This document shows, one piece after another, positions 23,646 through 33,034 of a stretch of DNA of 35,965 bases. Source of the stretch: Treponema sp. (lineage in GTDB: Bacteria; Spirochaetota; Spirochaetia; Treponematales; Treponemataceae); assembly GCA_014803985.1 (NCBI GenBank), contig JAAVAO010000009.1, positions 80,305 to 116,269 of the forward strand. The letters are read 5' to 3'. The translations under genes and the position numbers were made by a program. Below the pieces are notes generated by a model that saw nothing but the letters and a program-made list of their open reading frames with translations, had not been told where the DNA came from and searched no databases. Within the stretch, counting starts at the first letter, position 1. Each line of letters starts with the position of its first letter.

Positions 23646-26630
23646 TTACCGCATCCCATCTGTTTCCAGCTGTTCTGTGTATTTACAGTACGGGTAATTT
23701 GTGCAACCGACAAAGCGGTGACCGTTTTTACCTTTCCGCTTGATGAGGAAGCCACCGCAGGAAGGGCATTTTTTGGGATTCAAAAGGATAGTCGGATCAG
23801 GCAGAGTATACCGACACAGGGGGAAATGAGAGCAGCCTACAAATGCCTCACCATTATGCTCAATTTTCAGGAGACTGCCAGTCTTGCAAAGCGGACAAAG
23901 AGACTGATTTTCGGAGTTGGTTTTCTTGATTGAAACAAAGCAGACGGACTTTGATTCGGAAAATTCTTTAAAGAATGGCGATGGATTTCTGTTGTCCGTG
24001 AGAATAAAAATTCTGTTTTTCGTGCGAGTCAATGCAACATAAAACAGGCGACGTTCTTCCGCAAACGTAAAATCTTCGGCTTTTGCCAACACAAGTTGTA
24101 AAATCTGGTCGTCCGCAATTTGATTGGGGAATCCGAGCCTGTCATTTTTAAAATTCAGTAGGATCACTGTGTCTGCCTCAAGACCTTTTGCCTTGTGAAC
24201 CGAAAGAAAATCAATGTCCAGTTGCGGGGCGGGAATGTATTGCAATCGCTCAGTCCTGTTTGCGTTTATCGTTCTGAAAAGTCCCGATTTTTTTACAATC
24301 TCAATATCATAGTTCGTCCTGCCCAAAAGCAAAACAGAAGACTGTATGCCAAAATCGGCAATACTCTTTTGAATTATGAGATGCAAAGCCTGTTTGGGGT
24401 CATCGTCAAATCCCCAAAAGACAAGTGGATAGTCCAAAAATTTTTCGGATCGCACATTTTTTTTCAGCTGAAGTGGATTTTTCAGAATAAAGCGCGACGC
24501 CTCGTCTATCAAATTTTGCGAATTTCGATATGTTTTTTCAATCTTTAAAATTTTTGTGTACCCAAACTGTTTTTCAAAGTCTGTGAATAAAGAAATATCG
24601 CTGCCTGCAAATCGATAAATAGACTGCCAGTCATCGCCAACGCAGAACAGTTTTGCGCCCGTTCTATCCGCAATCGCTTTCAGAAAATGAAAGCGTGCCT
24701 GCGAAATATCCTGATATTCATCGACAATCACATATTGATATGGTGGAATTTCTGCACCAGAAACAATGCGTTCTGTGGCATGATTTATCATATCTGAAAA
24801 ATCAATTGTTCCGTTTGCAGAAAGGTAGTTTTGGTATTCCGCCAAAATGATTTTTATGATGTCAAGGAATAGGCTTGTCCGTTCCCGAAGAAAATCATTT
24901 GTTTCTTCACTCAAGTAGTTTTGCCTAATCGTTTCAATCTGAGCAATTTTGTAATTGTTTGATTTAAAGAGCGTGATGAACGTACAGCACAGTTGTATGA
25001 ATTCGGAGCAATATTTATTGCTCTTGCTGGCATATACAGTGTTGAAGATGTCCATAAAATCACGAGGCTTGTATACGACACCATTTTCGATCAAAAGTTC
25101 CTCAAGTTTTTTGAGCAAGATTCCCTCTGTATTGTACCATGAATAGGTTTCAATCAGTCGGGTGCCATGCTCACGGTGAAATGTCCGCTTCCATGCCATA
25201 CTGTCCAGATATTTCTTTTCTTCCACGGAAGAAAGCCACGGAAGACTGCCGTCTTTTGCGATACCGAAATGTTCCAAATATATATCGTAATCAGAAAGAT
25301 AAAAATCTGGACAGTAGGATTTTCGGAAAGGGTCATCGCTTTCAAACGGATAGGGGCGTTCATATTCATAATTTATGCCATGCATAAACAGAAAATTGGC
25401 GATTTGTGTTTCCTCACGACTTTTCACATATTCATTATTCAGCGTAATGAAAGACTTTGCTTTTTCTACGCCAGTTTCACGGATATATGTTTCCCGATCG
25501 TATTTTGATTTGAGCGTTTCAAGATCCGCCAATTTTTCTTCTTCATATAGTTCACCGAGCGAAGCATATTGTTCCATATTGTTGGGGATTTCAAGAAAGT
25601 ATGCAAAATATTTTGTCAAATTTTCCACAAGATAGGGATGATTGAGCAGTTCGTTTTCAAAAAAAGTATGGACAAATTGATTCAAGGCATTTTCGTCCAA
25701 AATATCTGGTCGCTTCCCATCAGAAGTTGCAATGATATTCAGTCCAAGTTTATGAAATGTCGTCGCTTCTACTGGAATTCCGAGCCTAACTTGTATTCGT
25801 TCAGTCATTTCCTGAGCTGCTTTCTTCGTAAACGAAACAAGTAGAATGTTTTGTGGGCGTATATTTTTTACCTCACACAAGTATTTTACTTTTGCCGCAA
25901 TAGTGAGCGTTTTTCCACTTCCCGCCCCTGCCAGCACAAGAATTCTGTCTTCGTCAGTGATGACGGCGGTGCGCTGCTGCTCGTCCAAAGATTTTCCGTC
26001 GATGTGCGAAAATAGATAATCGTGTTTGGTCGATTCATTTTTTATAAACTGATCATTTGCAACAGAAATATAGTCATGGAGAGAGGAGTACGTCAATATA
26101 AAATACTTGATTTCTGACATTTCGGCATCATCGGCACGAATATCAGCGTCTTTTGCCTCTTGAAAAAGCCATCGCCACTTTTGAGCATATTGTTCTTCCA
26201 TGGAATGCGCCACATATTGATGAGTCATATTGAAAAGTTCGTCAAAAAAAGCGGTTATTTTCTGAGAAAGTAGGTGCAGTTTTTCTTTTCTCTTGATTTC
26301 CACATTTACAGTAGAAATCAGTGTGTGGAGATTTTTATACGTTTTCTTGAACTGTGTAATTTCGACAAATGCATTGTGATTTTTTGGAATGTGGATACGC
26401 TGGATTTCTGCATACAGCCTCTGCCACTTTGCGATAAATTCATACTCCGTTTCTTCGGGGATATACTGCCGAGTCAAACCAACATATTCCGTAAAAAATT
26501 CGCTCATCTGATTCTGAAAATTATGGATTTTCTGCTCGCATTCCGTGGAAAGTCGCTTTTTTCGCTGTGCATAAAAAACAAAAAGACTACAGAAAAGCAC
26601 GGCAACAATCGCAATAAGGAAATAAATCAT
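23646..26630 (-). CDS. UvrD-type helicase, helicase IV-like, membrane-anchored with zinc fingers
   Basis: This is a 994-residue superfamily 1 helicase. A hydrophobic segment at residues 2-20 (IYFLIAIVAVLFCSLFVFY) predicts a membrane anchor. Coiled regions fill 25-200. Walker A is LAGAGSGKTLT near 232. An insert near 437-455 (SYCPDFYLSDYDIYLEHFG), followed by TRLIETYSW, resembles a PD-(D/E)XK nuclease-like fold. VIVDEYQDIS lies near 633 and the last helicase motifs near 860 (LFYVALTRTKNRIF). Two topoisomerase-type zinc fingers (CPLCKTGSLL..., CPSCGGFLIK...) end the protein. The insert and fingers match helicase IV and related DNA repair enzymes. The promoter is placed so that the message may begin at the ATG. 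Confidence 0.85.
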   Translation of the reverse strand: MIYFLIAIVAVLFCSLFVFYAQRKKRLSTECEQKIHNFQNQMSEFFTEYVGLTRQYIPEETEYEFIAKWQRLYAEIQRIHIPKNHNAFVEITQFKKTYKNLHTLISTVNVEIKRKEKLHLLSQKITAFFDELFNMTHQYVAHSMEEQYAQKWRWLFQEAKDADIRADDAEMSEIKYFILTYSSLHDYISVANDQFIKNESTKHDYLFSHIDGKSLDEQQRTAVITDEDRILVLAGAGSGKTLTIAAKVKYLCEVKNIRPQNILLVSFTKKAAQEMTERIQVRLGIPVEATTFHKLGLNIIATSDGKRPDILDENALNQFVHTFFENELLNHPYLVENLTKYFAYFLEIPNNMEQYASLGELYEEEKLADLETLKSKYDRETYIRETGVEKAKSFITLNNEYVKSREETQIANFLFMHGINYEYERPYPFESDDPFRKSYCPDFYLSDYDIYLEHFGIAKDGSLPWLSSVEEKKYLDSMAWKRTFHREHGTRLIETYSWYNTEGILLKKLEELLIENGVVYKPRDFMDIFNTVYASKSNKYCSEFIQLCCTFITLFKSNNYKIAQIETIRQNYLSEETNDFLRERTSLFLDIIKIILAEYQNYLSANGTIDFSDMINHATERIVSGAEIPPYQYVIVDEYQDISQARFHFLKAIADRTGAKLFCVGDDWQSIYRFAGSDISLFTDFEKQFGYTKILKIEKTYRNSQNLIDEASRFILKNPLQLKKNVRSEKFLDYPLVFWGFDDDPKQALHLIIQKSIADFGIQSSVLLLGRTNYDIEIVKKSGLFRTINANRTERLQYIPAPQLDIDFLSVHKAKGLEADTVILLNFKNDRLGFPNQIADDQILQLVLAKAEDFTFAEERRLFYVALTRTKNRIFILTDNRNPSPFFKEFSESKSVCFVSIKKTNSENQSLCPLCKTGSLLKIEHNGEAFVGCSHFPLCRYTLPDPTILLNPKKCPSCGGFLIKRKGKNGHRFVGCTNYPYCKYTEQLETDGMR

Positions 26631-26638
26631 ACACAGTA

Positions 26639-26667
26639 ATTATAGGAAGTTTTTCTTCATGGTGCAA
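26639..26667 (-). promoter_or_regulatory. Promoter of the UvrD-type helicase gene
   Basis: On the minus strand TTGCAC (26667-26662) and TATAAT (26644-26639) are separated by 17 bases. The start of transcription would be about 7-9 bases downstream, at or next to the ATG at 26630. No ribosome-binding site is visible, so the message may be leaderless. Confidence 0.75.
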
Positions 26668-26775
26668 TAAGTAAGTTTTTTACGCAACCCCGACAGAAAA
26701 ATGAAAACAGCGCAAGCAAACAAAAACTCGATAGCAGAGTGACAAATCACCACTGCGCACTATTAGTTGCTGATT

Positions 26776-27060
26776 TTAAGCGTTAATTAAAAACCAATCC
26801 AAATTACGTTTATAAAAATCCCTACTCATATTCTCCTGCAAATCTACTCCTGGAGATGTCAGTTTATCATAAATCGCTTTCAGTTTTTGAATACTTATAA
26901 TATCCATACAATCAAGATATTGGCAAAACCAGTCATAAAAATTCTCGTCATAATCCAAATGTAAATCATCATTGACAAGTTTATCGTAAAGAGACTCATC
27001 ACAGACTCGATAAGAAACAGGATTATAACTGTCAGGGACAACAGTTTTTTGCCGACAAAC
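26776..27060 (-). pseudogene. Fragment of an unrecognised gene lacking a start
   Basis: A minus-strand frame is open for 94 codons and ends at 26776, but has no ATG or plausible start with a ribosome-binding site at its head (only an internal TTG at 26958). Its sequence reads like real protein: NPVSYRVCDESLYDKLVND, then YDENFYDWFCQYLDCMDIIS and DLQENMSRDFYKRNLDWFLI. It is probably the C-terminal end of a deleted gene. I do not recognise the family. The remaining DNA of 26668-27125 shows nothing else. Confidence 0.45.
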
Positions 27061-27125
27061 TTATAAACACAATAGGCAAAAATTGTATTCTACACAACAG
27101 CGGATCTTACGGAACTTAAAAAAAA

Positions 27126-27308
27126 TCAACTTGGCAGCACGATTTCCGCACCGCTTGAAGTCCTGAACAGCTCCACGTCCGCAAGTGGGACTTCCACGAC
27201 GCATTCCGCCGTGCTGTCAAGTTGCACCGCCTTTATCATCTGGTCTCCGTCCTCCTCGAACTGGAGCAACGCCTCGAACAGATGCCCGTTCTTCATAAAC
27301 ACCTGCAT
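27126..27308 (-). CDS. Small hypothetical protein
   Basis: This is a 60-residue frame at the end of the polysaccharide cluster. It begins MQVFMKNGHLFEALLQFEED, with a second Met at position 5, and ends EVPLADVELFRTSSGAEIVL before PS. Codon use is GC-rich and the sequence has the alternating hydrophobic pattern of a small beta protein. A longer open frame upstream (to 27554) is a shadow of the glycosyltransferase gene. No ribosome-binding site is strong. The frame could also be the end of a larger lost gene. No family is recognised. Confidence 0.5.
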   Translation of the reverse strand: MQVFMKNGHLFEALLQFEEDGDQMIKAVQLDSTAECVVEVPLADVELFRTSSGAEIVLPS

Positions 27309-27364
27309 GGAATATTTTATGTTATGAATAAGTTTTATACATATTTCAGATATTCTTCGGACAA

Positions 27365-28123
27365 TCATCTCAGGAATTTCATCAGTCCTTTCAGCGCATA
27401 ATGCATAAAGTTGTACGCCGCCACAGGAAACGACAGTCGAAGTTCGTTCCGCAGGATGTGCCAATGCCAACGTATAGTCTTGAATTTGTTGCCAGAGATA
27501 CTGCTTCCCTGCACACGGTAGAAAGCCTCCACCGTGCTTGTGTTCATAGCACAAAATCCGCTTCGTAAAATTTCAAGCCACATCAGATAATCCTCATGAT
27601 GGATTTCTTTTTGAAAGACCTTGTCGCATTTCTGTGTGTCGTACATTCCCGTAAGGTTTCCGATGCAGTCTCCTTTCAGCAGAAAACGGTATGTCACAAG
27701 GAATGGAGAGGATACTAATCTATTTTGAAGATTTCCGCTTCCGTCCATCTTGCCGTAATATGAAAAGACGGCGGCGACATCCTTTGTCCCGAAGAGCGGA
27801 AGCTGGTGTTCGAGCTTTGTCGGAAGCCACAGGTCGTCGCAGTCGAGGAACGCGATGTAGCGTCCGCAGGCGGCACTGATCCCGACGTTGCGCGGCGTGG
27901 CGGGCATTTCCGTCGGCCTTTCGTTGCGAAGAAGTTTTATGCGGGAATCAGTCTCGCAGAATTCTTCTATGACGCACACGGAATTGTCAGACGACGCGTC
28001 ATCGATGACGAGCAGCTCCCAGTCCGTGAACGTCTGGCTCTGCACGGAGCGGATTGCGTCGGCGACATATTTTTCGCCGTTGTGGCACGGCATGATGATG
28101 GAAACAAGCGGATTTGCATTCAT
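27365..28123 (-). CDS. Family 2 glycosyltransferase
   Basis: The 252-residue product starts after AGGAG with seven bases between. It is a GT-A fold enzyme with the usual N-terminus (VSIIMPCHNGEKYVADAIRS), the nucleotide-binding ELLVIDDASSDNSV, and the DxD-like metal site (FLDCDDLWLPTK) near residue 96. The segment HEDYLMWLEIL near 175 is the acceptor-side ED motif typical of this family. It lacks membrane helices beyond the amphipathic C-terminus. It probably adds a sugar to the surface glycan. The middle of the gene is GC-rich compared with its end. Confidence 0.9.
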   Translation of the reverse strand: MNANPLVSIIMPCHNGEKYVADAIRSVQSQTFTDWELLVIDDASSDNSVCVIEEFCETDSRIKLLRNERPTEMPATPRNVGISAACGRYIAFLDCDDLWLPTKLEHQLPLFGTKDVAAVFSYYGKMDGSGNLQNRLVSSPFLVTYRFLLKGDCIGNLTGMYDTQKCDKVFQKEIHHEDYLMWLEILRSGFCAMNTSTVEAFYRVQGSSISGNKFKTIRWHWHILRNELRLSFPVAAYNFMHYALKGLMKFLR

Positions 28124-28179
28124 CGTTCTGCTCCTGTTCTGTCAAAAAGTGTTTTCCATTGTTTGAACACATGCTGCCA

Positions 28180-29058
28180 TCACAAAAACCTTGCAATAAT
28201 CTGCGAACTATACTTTTCGTCTGTGCAATCAGAAATATGCATATCTGATGATTCTGCGCTGTGCTTTCCTTGTAGTTTTGACTTGCGTTTTACTCCTCTA
28301 ATAAACCATTCATATTCTGAATCAAGATGCCCGATATCTATTACTTGAAAGCCGAAACTATACAAATCATAAGCTATGACTTTTGCCGCCGGACCAAGCG
28401 AAAGCAAGATGAGTGAGCTTTTGTCAATTGATGACAAAATGAATGATTCTACTTCTTCGTATACAGAATATGCATTGGTAGCAGGACAAATAATCCTTCG
28501 GATAGAGGCTGTATTTTTATACAAATCATTTCCAATTCCATTTCTTGTTGCCTCGCCCTCAACAAATACAACATTTTTAGCATTCCATAATTCGCAAAGC
28601 GATGCAAAAAACACCTTTTTGTCTTTGTCCTTATAATCAATATAAGGACGGGATAAAAATGAATTTGCCCATATCCTGTCGGGTAAACTCCTGTACAGTT
28701 TTCGGTGTAAAAATAAGCTGTATTTCCAAAAAATTCTAGCAGGCAGAACAAGTTTGTTAAGACCGTAAAAAACATCCGGCATTCCAATCATAAAATTTTC
28801 ATCTTGAAAAGAGATGATTTGAGATAATTGTTCAGCCAGTTTCTTAGTATATGGCTGAAAATAAATAGCCCCTCCATTCATAAGTTTGATTTCTCCGTCT
28901 CCATAGCGAACTAATGATTTTCTTCCGTCAGACAGCACAGTGATAGTTTCTTCAAGGCTTTGGACATGGATATCCAAAGGAAATAACTTGAAATAGATAG
29001 AAAGAAATGGATATGCTACAATTCTGACAAAACACTTTATAAAACGTATACAATTCAT
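28180..29058 (-). CDS. GT-D-type glycosyltransferase (DUF1792 family)
   Basis: This 292-residue protein overlaps the upstream gene by four bases (ATGA). Its hallmark is SLVRYGDGEIKLMNGG near residue 50, the DGE metal-binding motif of the DUF1792 GT-D fold. Further typical segments are IGMPDVFYGL, VVFVEGEATRNGIGNDLY, RRIICPATNAYSVYEEV and LILLSLGPAAKVIAYDLY. The family transfers glucose or a similar sugar onto a glycan or glycoprotein. The N-terminus is hydrophobic and may be peripheral at the membrane. Confidence 0.85.
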   Translation of the reverse strand: MNCIRFIKCFVRIVAYPFLSIYFKLFPLDIHVQSLEETITVLSDGRKSLVRYGDGEIKLMNGGAIYFQPYTKKLAEQLSQIISFQDENFMIGMPDVFYGLNKLVLPARIFWKYSLFLHRKLYRSLPDRIWANSFLSRPYIDYKDKDKKVFFASLCELWNAKNVVFVEGEATRNGIGNDLYKNTASIRRIICPATNAYSVYEEVESFILSSIDKSSLILLSLGPAAKVIAYDLYSFGFQVIDIGHLDSEYEWFIRGVKRKSKLQGKHSAESSDMHISDCTDEKYSSQIIARFL

Positions 29059-30236
29059 AAAGCCCCCATGTGTTTTTGAATTATTCCGTTGATGGCATGA
29101 ACGGCAGTCCCTGTTTCAAACGAACCTAGTTCGCTGTGATGTTGTTTTACGTCTTCAAAGTAATTATGTTCGTCAAAACTTTGTATAATGGATACCAGTT
29201 CGTCATTTGTCTGGGCATACGGGAATGGCCATTCTGAAATAGGAACATAGAAACTTTGATATGCTTCGTATTCACTTAAATCAGGGGTGAAAAGAAAACA
29301 TGGACGGAATAATAATGAATAATCCCATATTGACGATGAGTAGTCAGTTATCAGGACATCCGAAACCAAAAGCAGTTCTTGCATATCGTTATAAGAAGAT
29401 ACATCTATAGTATGCTGATGAATTTTTACTCTGTTCAGCATGACGTGATGACACCGAAATACAAAGACAAAATCTCCACCAAATCTTTCGTTTAAAGCAG
29501 TAAGCAGACTTTCAATGTCAAGTGTCAAATCAAATGAATCTGGATGAACAGCCCATCCTCTCATCGTAGGAGCATACAATACAACTTTTTTGTCAGCACC
29601 TATACCTATCTTTGCTTTTATAGAATCAACAAGTTTCTTATCATCTTTCTTATGAATAAGAATGTCATTTCTTGGCATACCGCTTGAAAGAAATTTCGCA
29701 CTGTCCGCACTCCAGTCTGGGGCGATGAATTCAGTGAACAGTTTGCATGCCGATGTATAGCAGGTTGTCATTTTCGCCCTTGTTTTTGACATAATTTTGA
29801 ATGATTTTCTATTTTTGTAGAAATGGCTCAATTTTTTATATGCGCCGCCACCATGCCAAGAGCAAATATACAACTGTTTCTTCCTCTTGGGAATGAACGG
29901 CTCTACAGAGCAGTTTGTAACATACACACCGCACGTAATCATTGAAAATAAAAAAGCGGGTGAAAGAAATTTCATAGTTTTTATATTGTTGTATGCCAAA
30001 AGTTCGTCATCCTTTTCATTTCTGCACCATATATATTCAAGAGCACTTCCATACTTTTTGTATAAGTCAAGGAATATATATTTAGGATTATCAGAGTATT
30101 GTTTTCCAGAAAAGGAATTGAATACGATACGTTGTTTCTTTACGGGAAAAAGCCAAAGCACTTTCAGCATTTGTCGCAATGTGTAAATAGCAGTTATTTT
30201 TAAAGCGTCTTTTATTTTTTGAGTCATATAATTCAT
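29055..30236 (-). CDS. CDP-glycerol-type glycerophosphotransferase
   Basis: The 393-residue product starts at an ATG that overlaps the SDR stop (ATGA). A start six codons earlier is less likely. It belongs to the TagB/TagF family, which moves phosphoglycerol or phosphoribitol from CDP-polyol onto a glycan. Landmarks are ICSWHGGGAYKKL, SSGMPRNDIL, VVLYAPTMRGW, FVFRCHHVM, and the conserved VLITDYSSSIWDYSLLFRP. The N-terminal half has the family's amphipathic membrane-binding helices. It sits with a cytidylyltransferase and an SDR, which supports a phosphopolyol polymer. The exact polyol cannot be read from sequence. Confidence 0.85.
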   Translation of the reverse strand: MNYMTQKIKDALKITAIYTLRQMLKVLWLFPVKKQRIVFNSFSGKQYSDNPKYIFLDLYKKYGSALEYIWCRNEKDDELLAYNNIKTMKFLSPAFLFSMITCGVYVTNCSVEPFIPKRKKQLYICSWHGGGAYKKLSHFYKNRKSFKIMSKTRAKMTTCYTSACKLFTEFIAPDWSADSAKFLSSGMPRNDILIHKKDDKKLVDSIKAKIGIGADKKVVLYAPTMRGWAVHPDSFDLTLDIESLLTALNERFGGDFVFVFRCHHVMLNRVKIHQHTIDVSSYNDMQELLLVSDVLITDYSSSIWDYSLLFRPCFLFTPDLSEYEAYQSFYVPISEWPFPYAQTNDELVSIIQSFDEHNYFEDVKQHHSELGSFETGTAVHAINGIIQKHMGAL

Positions 30237-31282
30237 TTCTCCAATTCCTCCCACATTCCTTCAATCATCCTTTTATAGGATTCCTCAAGACCTGTCTGCG
30301 GTTTCCAGCCAAGTGAGCACAGTTTGTCTACATTGAGATTGAGATTGAGATTTGGTGCGTACTCCGCTGGAACTTCTTTTATGTCGTAAGTTAATTTTAT
30401 GGCATTGCGCGCAATCTTTTCGACTATCATCTCCGCAGTCTCGCGGATTGTGACGAAGGTCGCGGGATTTGCGGCGGTGTAGACCTGCGCGTTCTCCCCT
30501 TTGAGCAGCACGGTAAGAATCGCGCTGAGGGCATCGCTCGTGTACAAAATCGGACGCTTTGTATCCCCTTTTGTTTTTAAAACAATGTCTGTATTTTCAA
30601 TCACGGAACGGGCAAAATATGCCGCTACACGAGTGTCATTGTAGTCTATTCCCGCTCCTAGGGTTTGTGTAAGGCGTATCATTTTTGCAGGAACTCCATA
30701 TTCGGAGGCAAAACAAGCGCACAAATTTTCGCACATCCGTTTGCTTTCCATATAGCTGGAGCGGGGATTTAAAACATCTATGTAGCCCAAATCAGTCTCT
30801 CGCACTTCTCCCTTTCCATCCGTAATTCCAAATGCCTCCATGCTGGAAAGGTATATAAATGATTTGACGTTCTTGTCTTTTGCCAGTTTCAGAAGACTCA
30901 TCGTACCATTCACAGCGATATCTATTGTCTCCACGCATTTCTCAATAAAAGATTTAGAAGAAGTTATGCTTGCGCCATGAATTATGTAGTCAACGGGTTC
31001 TGAAATGTTTGGGAGATTGAGCACATCTCCATAAATGCAGGTAACATGGTTTATGGCATCCCCAAAAGCACGAATAGCCTTTTCCTTTGAGCGAACAAGC
31101 GCAATAATTTTGGTGTTATAATTCTTCGTCACATTAAGATAGTCAAGAAACAGAACAAGCTGACTACCAAGCAAGCCTGTACTGCCCGTAATAAAGACTG
31201 ACGATTCCTTCAACGGAGAGAAATCATATTTGTCTGAGATTTGCCTGAAATCATCCAAAAGTATCTTGTTTTCCGTCCACAT
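30233..31282 (-). CDS. NAD-dependent epimerase/dehydratase (extended SDR)
   Basis: The 349-residue product starts after AGGAG with five bases between. It has a Rossmann signature (FITGSTGLLGSQLVLFLDY), IIHGASITSS near residue 100, the catalytic YMESK preceded by LSSMEAFG, and a C-terminal substrate domain with YTSDALSAILTVL. The gene sits next to an IspD/TarI-like cytidylyltransferase, and similar pairs make CDP-ribitol-type donors in capsule loci. The SDR may therefore supply the polyol or sugar precursor rather than epimerise a nucleotide sugar. The reaction remains undetermined. Confidence 0.8.
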   Translation of the reverse strand: MWTENKILLDDFRQISDKYDFSPLKESSVFITGSTGLLGSQLVLFLDYLNVTKNYNTKIIALVRSKEKAIRAFGDAINHVTCIYGDVLNLPNISEPVDYIIHGASITSSKSFIEKCVETIDIAVNGTMSLLKLAKDKNVKSFIYLSSMEAFGITDGKGEVRETDLGYIDVLNPRSSYMESKRMCENLCACFASEYGVPAKMIRLTQTLGAGIDYNDTRVAAYFARSVIENTDIVLKTKGDTKRPILYTSDALSAILTVLLKGENAQVYTAANPATFVTIRETAEMIVEKIARNAIKLTYDIKEVPAEYAPNLNLNLNVDKLCSLGWKPQTGLEESYKRMIEGMWEELEK

Positions 31283-31290
31283 ATATTCTC

Positions 31291-32007
31291 CTACAGCCCG
31301 AAAATCTGCTGCTGCTCGCGCACCTCGTACAGCGCCTTGAACGTGTAGAAGTCAGCGGGAGTCGTTATCTTGATGTTGTCGAAGCCGCCGGCGACAGTGT
31401 GCAGCTCGTGCCCGTAGAACTTCATCAGCGATGCCGAGTCAATCATGTCAGTCCTGCACTCCGCGCGCGCCCGCTCGTGCGCCGCGAGCAACTCGCAGAG
31501 TCGGAAGCACTGCGGAGCCTTCGCGTGGAAGCACTTTGAGCGGTCGGTGATTGAGGTGATTTTTCCGTCCTCCTGCGTCACGATCGTCTCGATTGCTGGC
31601 GTGACCGTAATCGCGGAGCCGTGTTCTTTCACGCAATTGATGCAGTCAGAAATCAGCCGTTCGTTCACGAAAGGGCGAACACCATCATGCACGAGGACGA
31701 TGGAATCCTCCGACGCATACTCACGGATTGCGCGAAGCCCGTTGTAAATGCTTTCCTGCCCGCTCGCCCCGCCGGGAACGACCACACGCACTTTGCCGAC
31801 TTCAAATTTCTCAAGCAGTCTTTGCAGGTACGGAATCCAGTCCGCGATACAGACAACGGCAATCGCGTCAACTTCCGGGTGGTTCTGGAAGTTCTCCAAC
31901 GTATGGATTATCAGTTCCTTGCCGTAGAACTGAAGAAACTGCTTGGGGCGGGCGCGGCTGTTCATGCGTGTGCCGCTGCCGCCTGCGAAAATGAGGGCTG
32001 TGGTCAT
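31291..32007 (-). CDS. IspD/TarI-family cytidylyltransferase
   Basis: The 238-residue product starts at the ATG overlapping the previous stop (ATGA), with GGAGG eight bases upstream. Starts further upstream, inside the glycosyltransferase gene, are rejected. The nucleotide-binding loop is LIFAGGSGTRMNSRARPKQF, and the CTP-site segment is SIVLVHDGVRPFVNERLI. The C-terminal IKITTPADFYTF is also characteristic. In this context the product is probably a CDP-polyol synthase of the TarI type, not the isoprenoid enzyme, since its partner genes act on CDP-polyols. IspD cannot be excluded by sequence alone. The gene is GC-rich. Confidence 0.8.
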   Translation of the reverse strand: MTTALIFAGGSGTRMNSRARPKQFLQFYGKELIIHTLENFQNHPEVDAIAVVCIADWIPYLQRLLEKFEVGKVRVVVPGGASGQESIYNGLRAIREYASEDSIVLVHDGVRPFVNERLISDCINCVKEHGSAITVTPAIETIVTQEDGKITSITDRSKCFHAKAPQCFRLCELLAAHERARAECRTDMIDSASLMKFYGHELHTVAGGFDNIKITTPADFYTFKALYEVREQQQIFGL

Positions 32008-32957
32008 ATCCTTTTCCTCCGCCATGTGTTCCATGCCACAAGCCTTTTCAGGAATCCCCTGTGTCCCTTCTGTGTCATTATCCATTCATAGTTTTTCCAG
32101 AAAAAAATCACCTCCCGAATTCCGAAGCATCCGCTCCCCATATTTGTGACCGTCTTATATATTTCATCAAACGGCTCTCTTTCAGTACCGTACAGAGAGG
32201 CAATCTCCTCACAATAGCGAAACCTGTCAGTTTCCAGACCGAAAAAAAAACGTCTTATAATTAAAATGGTTTTTACAAAAACATTACCTTTTCTTTTATT
32301 ATGCTGAAAAAAAGTCACATTGCTCCCATGCTGGCGATATTTCGTAATTACATCAAACGTGTAAACAATTCCATTCTCAAAGCAGGAACAGCATACCATC
32401 CATGTATCATGCGCAGAAATCCCGTCTGGGTAAGGAAGTGTTTTCTTTACAAAAGCAGACTTTACAAGCATAGACGCGCCTTGAAAAGGACTGCCATACA
32501 ATAAAGTCCTGAATAGAATTTTTTCGGGATTAAAAAAAGAAAAACCGTCAACTTCATTAAGTCTCTTCCCTGTCAGATTTCCGCAACTATCAGTCATCAG
32601 CGCATTACCGCAAGCGATATCATGACTGCCAATAATAGAGAGGAGCCTTTCTATATGATCTGGCAACCATATATCGTCTTGGTCGCTGAACGCTATGTAC
32701 TCACCGTTGCACAGTCCTGCTGCCTTTTCGAAATTTTTTTTGTACCCCAAGTTTTGTTCGTTTACGAATACACGGATTCGCCGCTCTCTCGCCTCATATT
32801 CTCGAAGAATCTGCACCGTTGAATCCGTGGAGCAGTCGTCGCACACGATAAACTCAAAATTCTGATATGTTTGCGCAAGAATTGAATCCAATTGTTCACG
32901 AATATATTTTTCACCGTTGTAAGTCGCCATCGCAATGGAAATCATGTTCGTCATCAT
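32004..32957 (-). CDS. Family 2 glycosyltransferase (rhamnosyl-type)
   Basis: The 317-residue product has GGGAG five bases before its ATG. It begins ISIAMATYNGEKYIREQLDS and has FIVCDDCSTDSTV, the DxD-type FSDQDDIWLPDH near residue 95, and the acceptor motif AHDTWMVCC near 180. This pattern fits family 2 enzymes of the kind that add rhamnose or related sugars. The C-terminal 80 residues are basic and aromatic. It is co-translated with the cytidylyltransferase. Confidence 0.88.
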   Translation of the reverse strand: MMTNMISIAMATYNGEKYIREQLDSILAQTYQNFEFIVCDDCSTDSTVQILREYEARERRIRVFVNEQNLGYKKNFEKAAGLCNGEYIAFSDQDDIWLPDHIERLLSIIGSHDIACGNALMTDSCGNLTGKRLNEVDGFSFFNPEKILFRTLLYGSPFQGASMLVKSAFVKKTLPYPDGISAHDTWMVCCSCFENGIVYTFDVITKYRQHGSNVTFFQHNKRKGNVFVKTILIIRRFFFGLETDRFRYCEEIASLYGTEREPFDEIYKTVTNMGSGCFGIREVIFFWKNYEWIMTQKGHRGFLKRLVAWNTWRRKRI

Positions 32958-33034
32958 TCATACTCCCTTATTAACAGTCAGAAAATTTTTATTGAAATCT
33001 CTAGAAACATCTATGCAATACATTCCCCAGCGCA

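Noticed and set aside
27309..27554. Start of the small protein gene at 27554
   Set aside because: The added 82 residues are the antiparallel-frame shadow of the glycosyltransferase gene. The real small frame begins at 27308 at the earliest.
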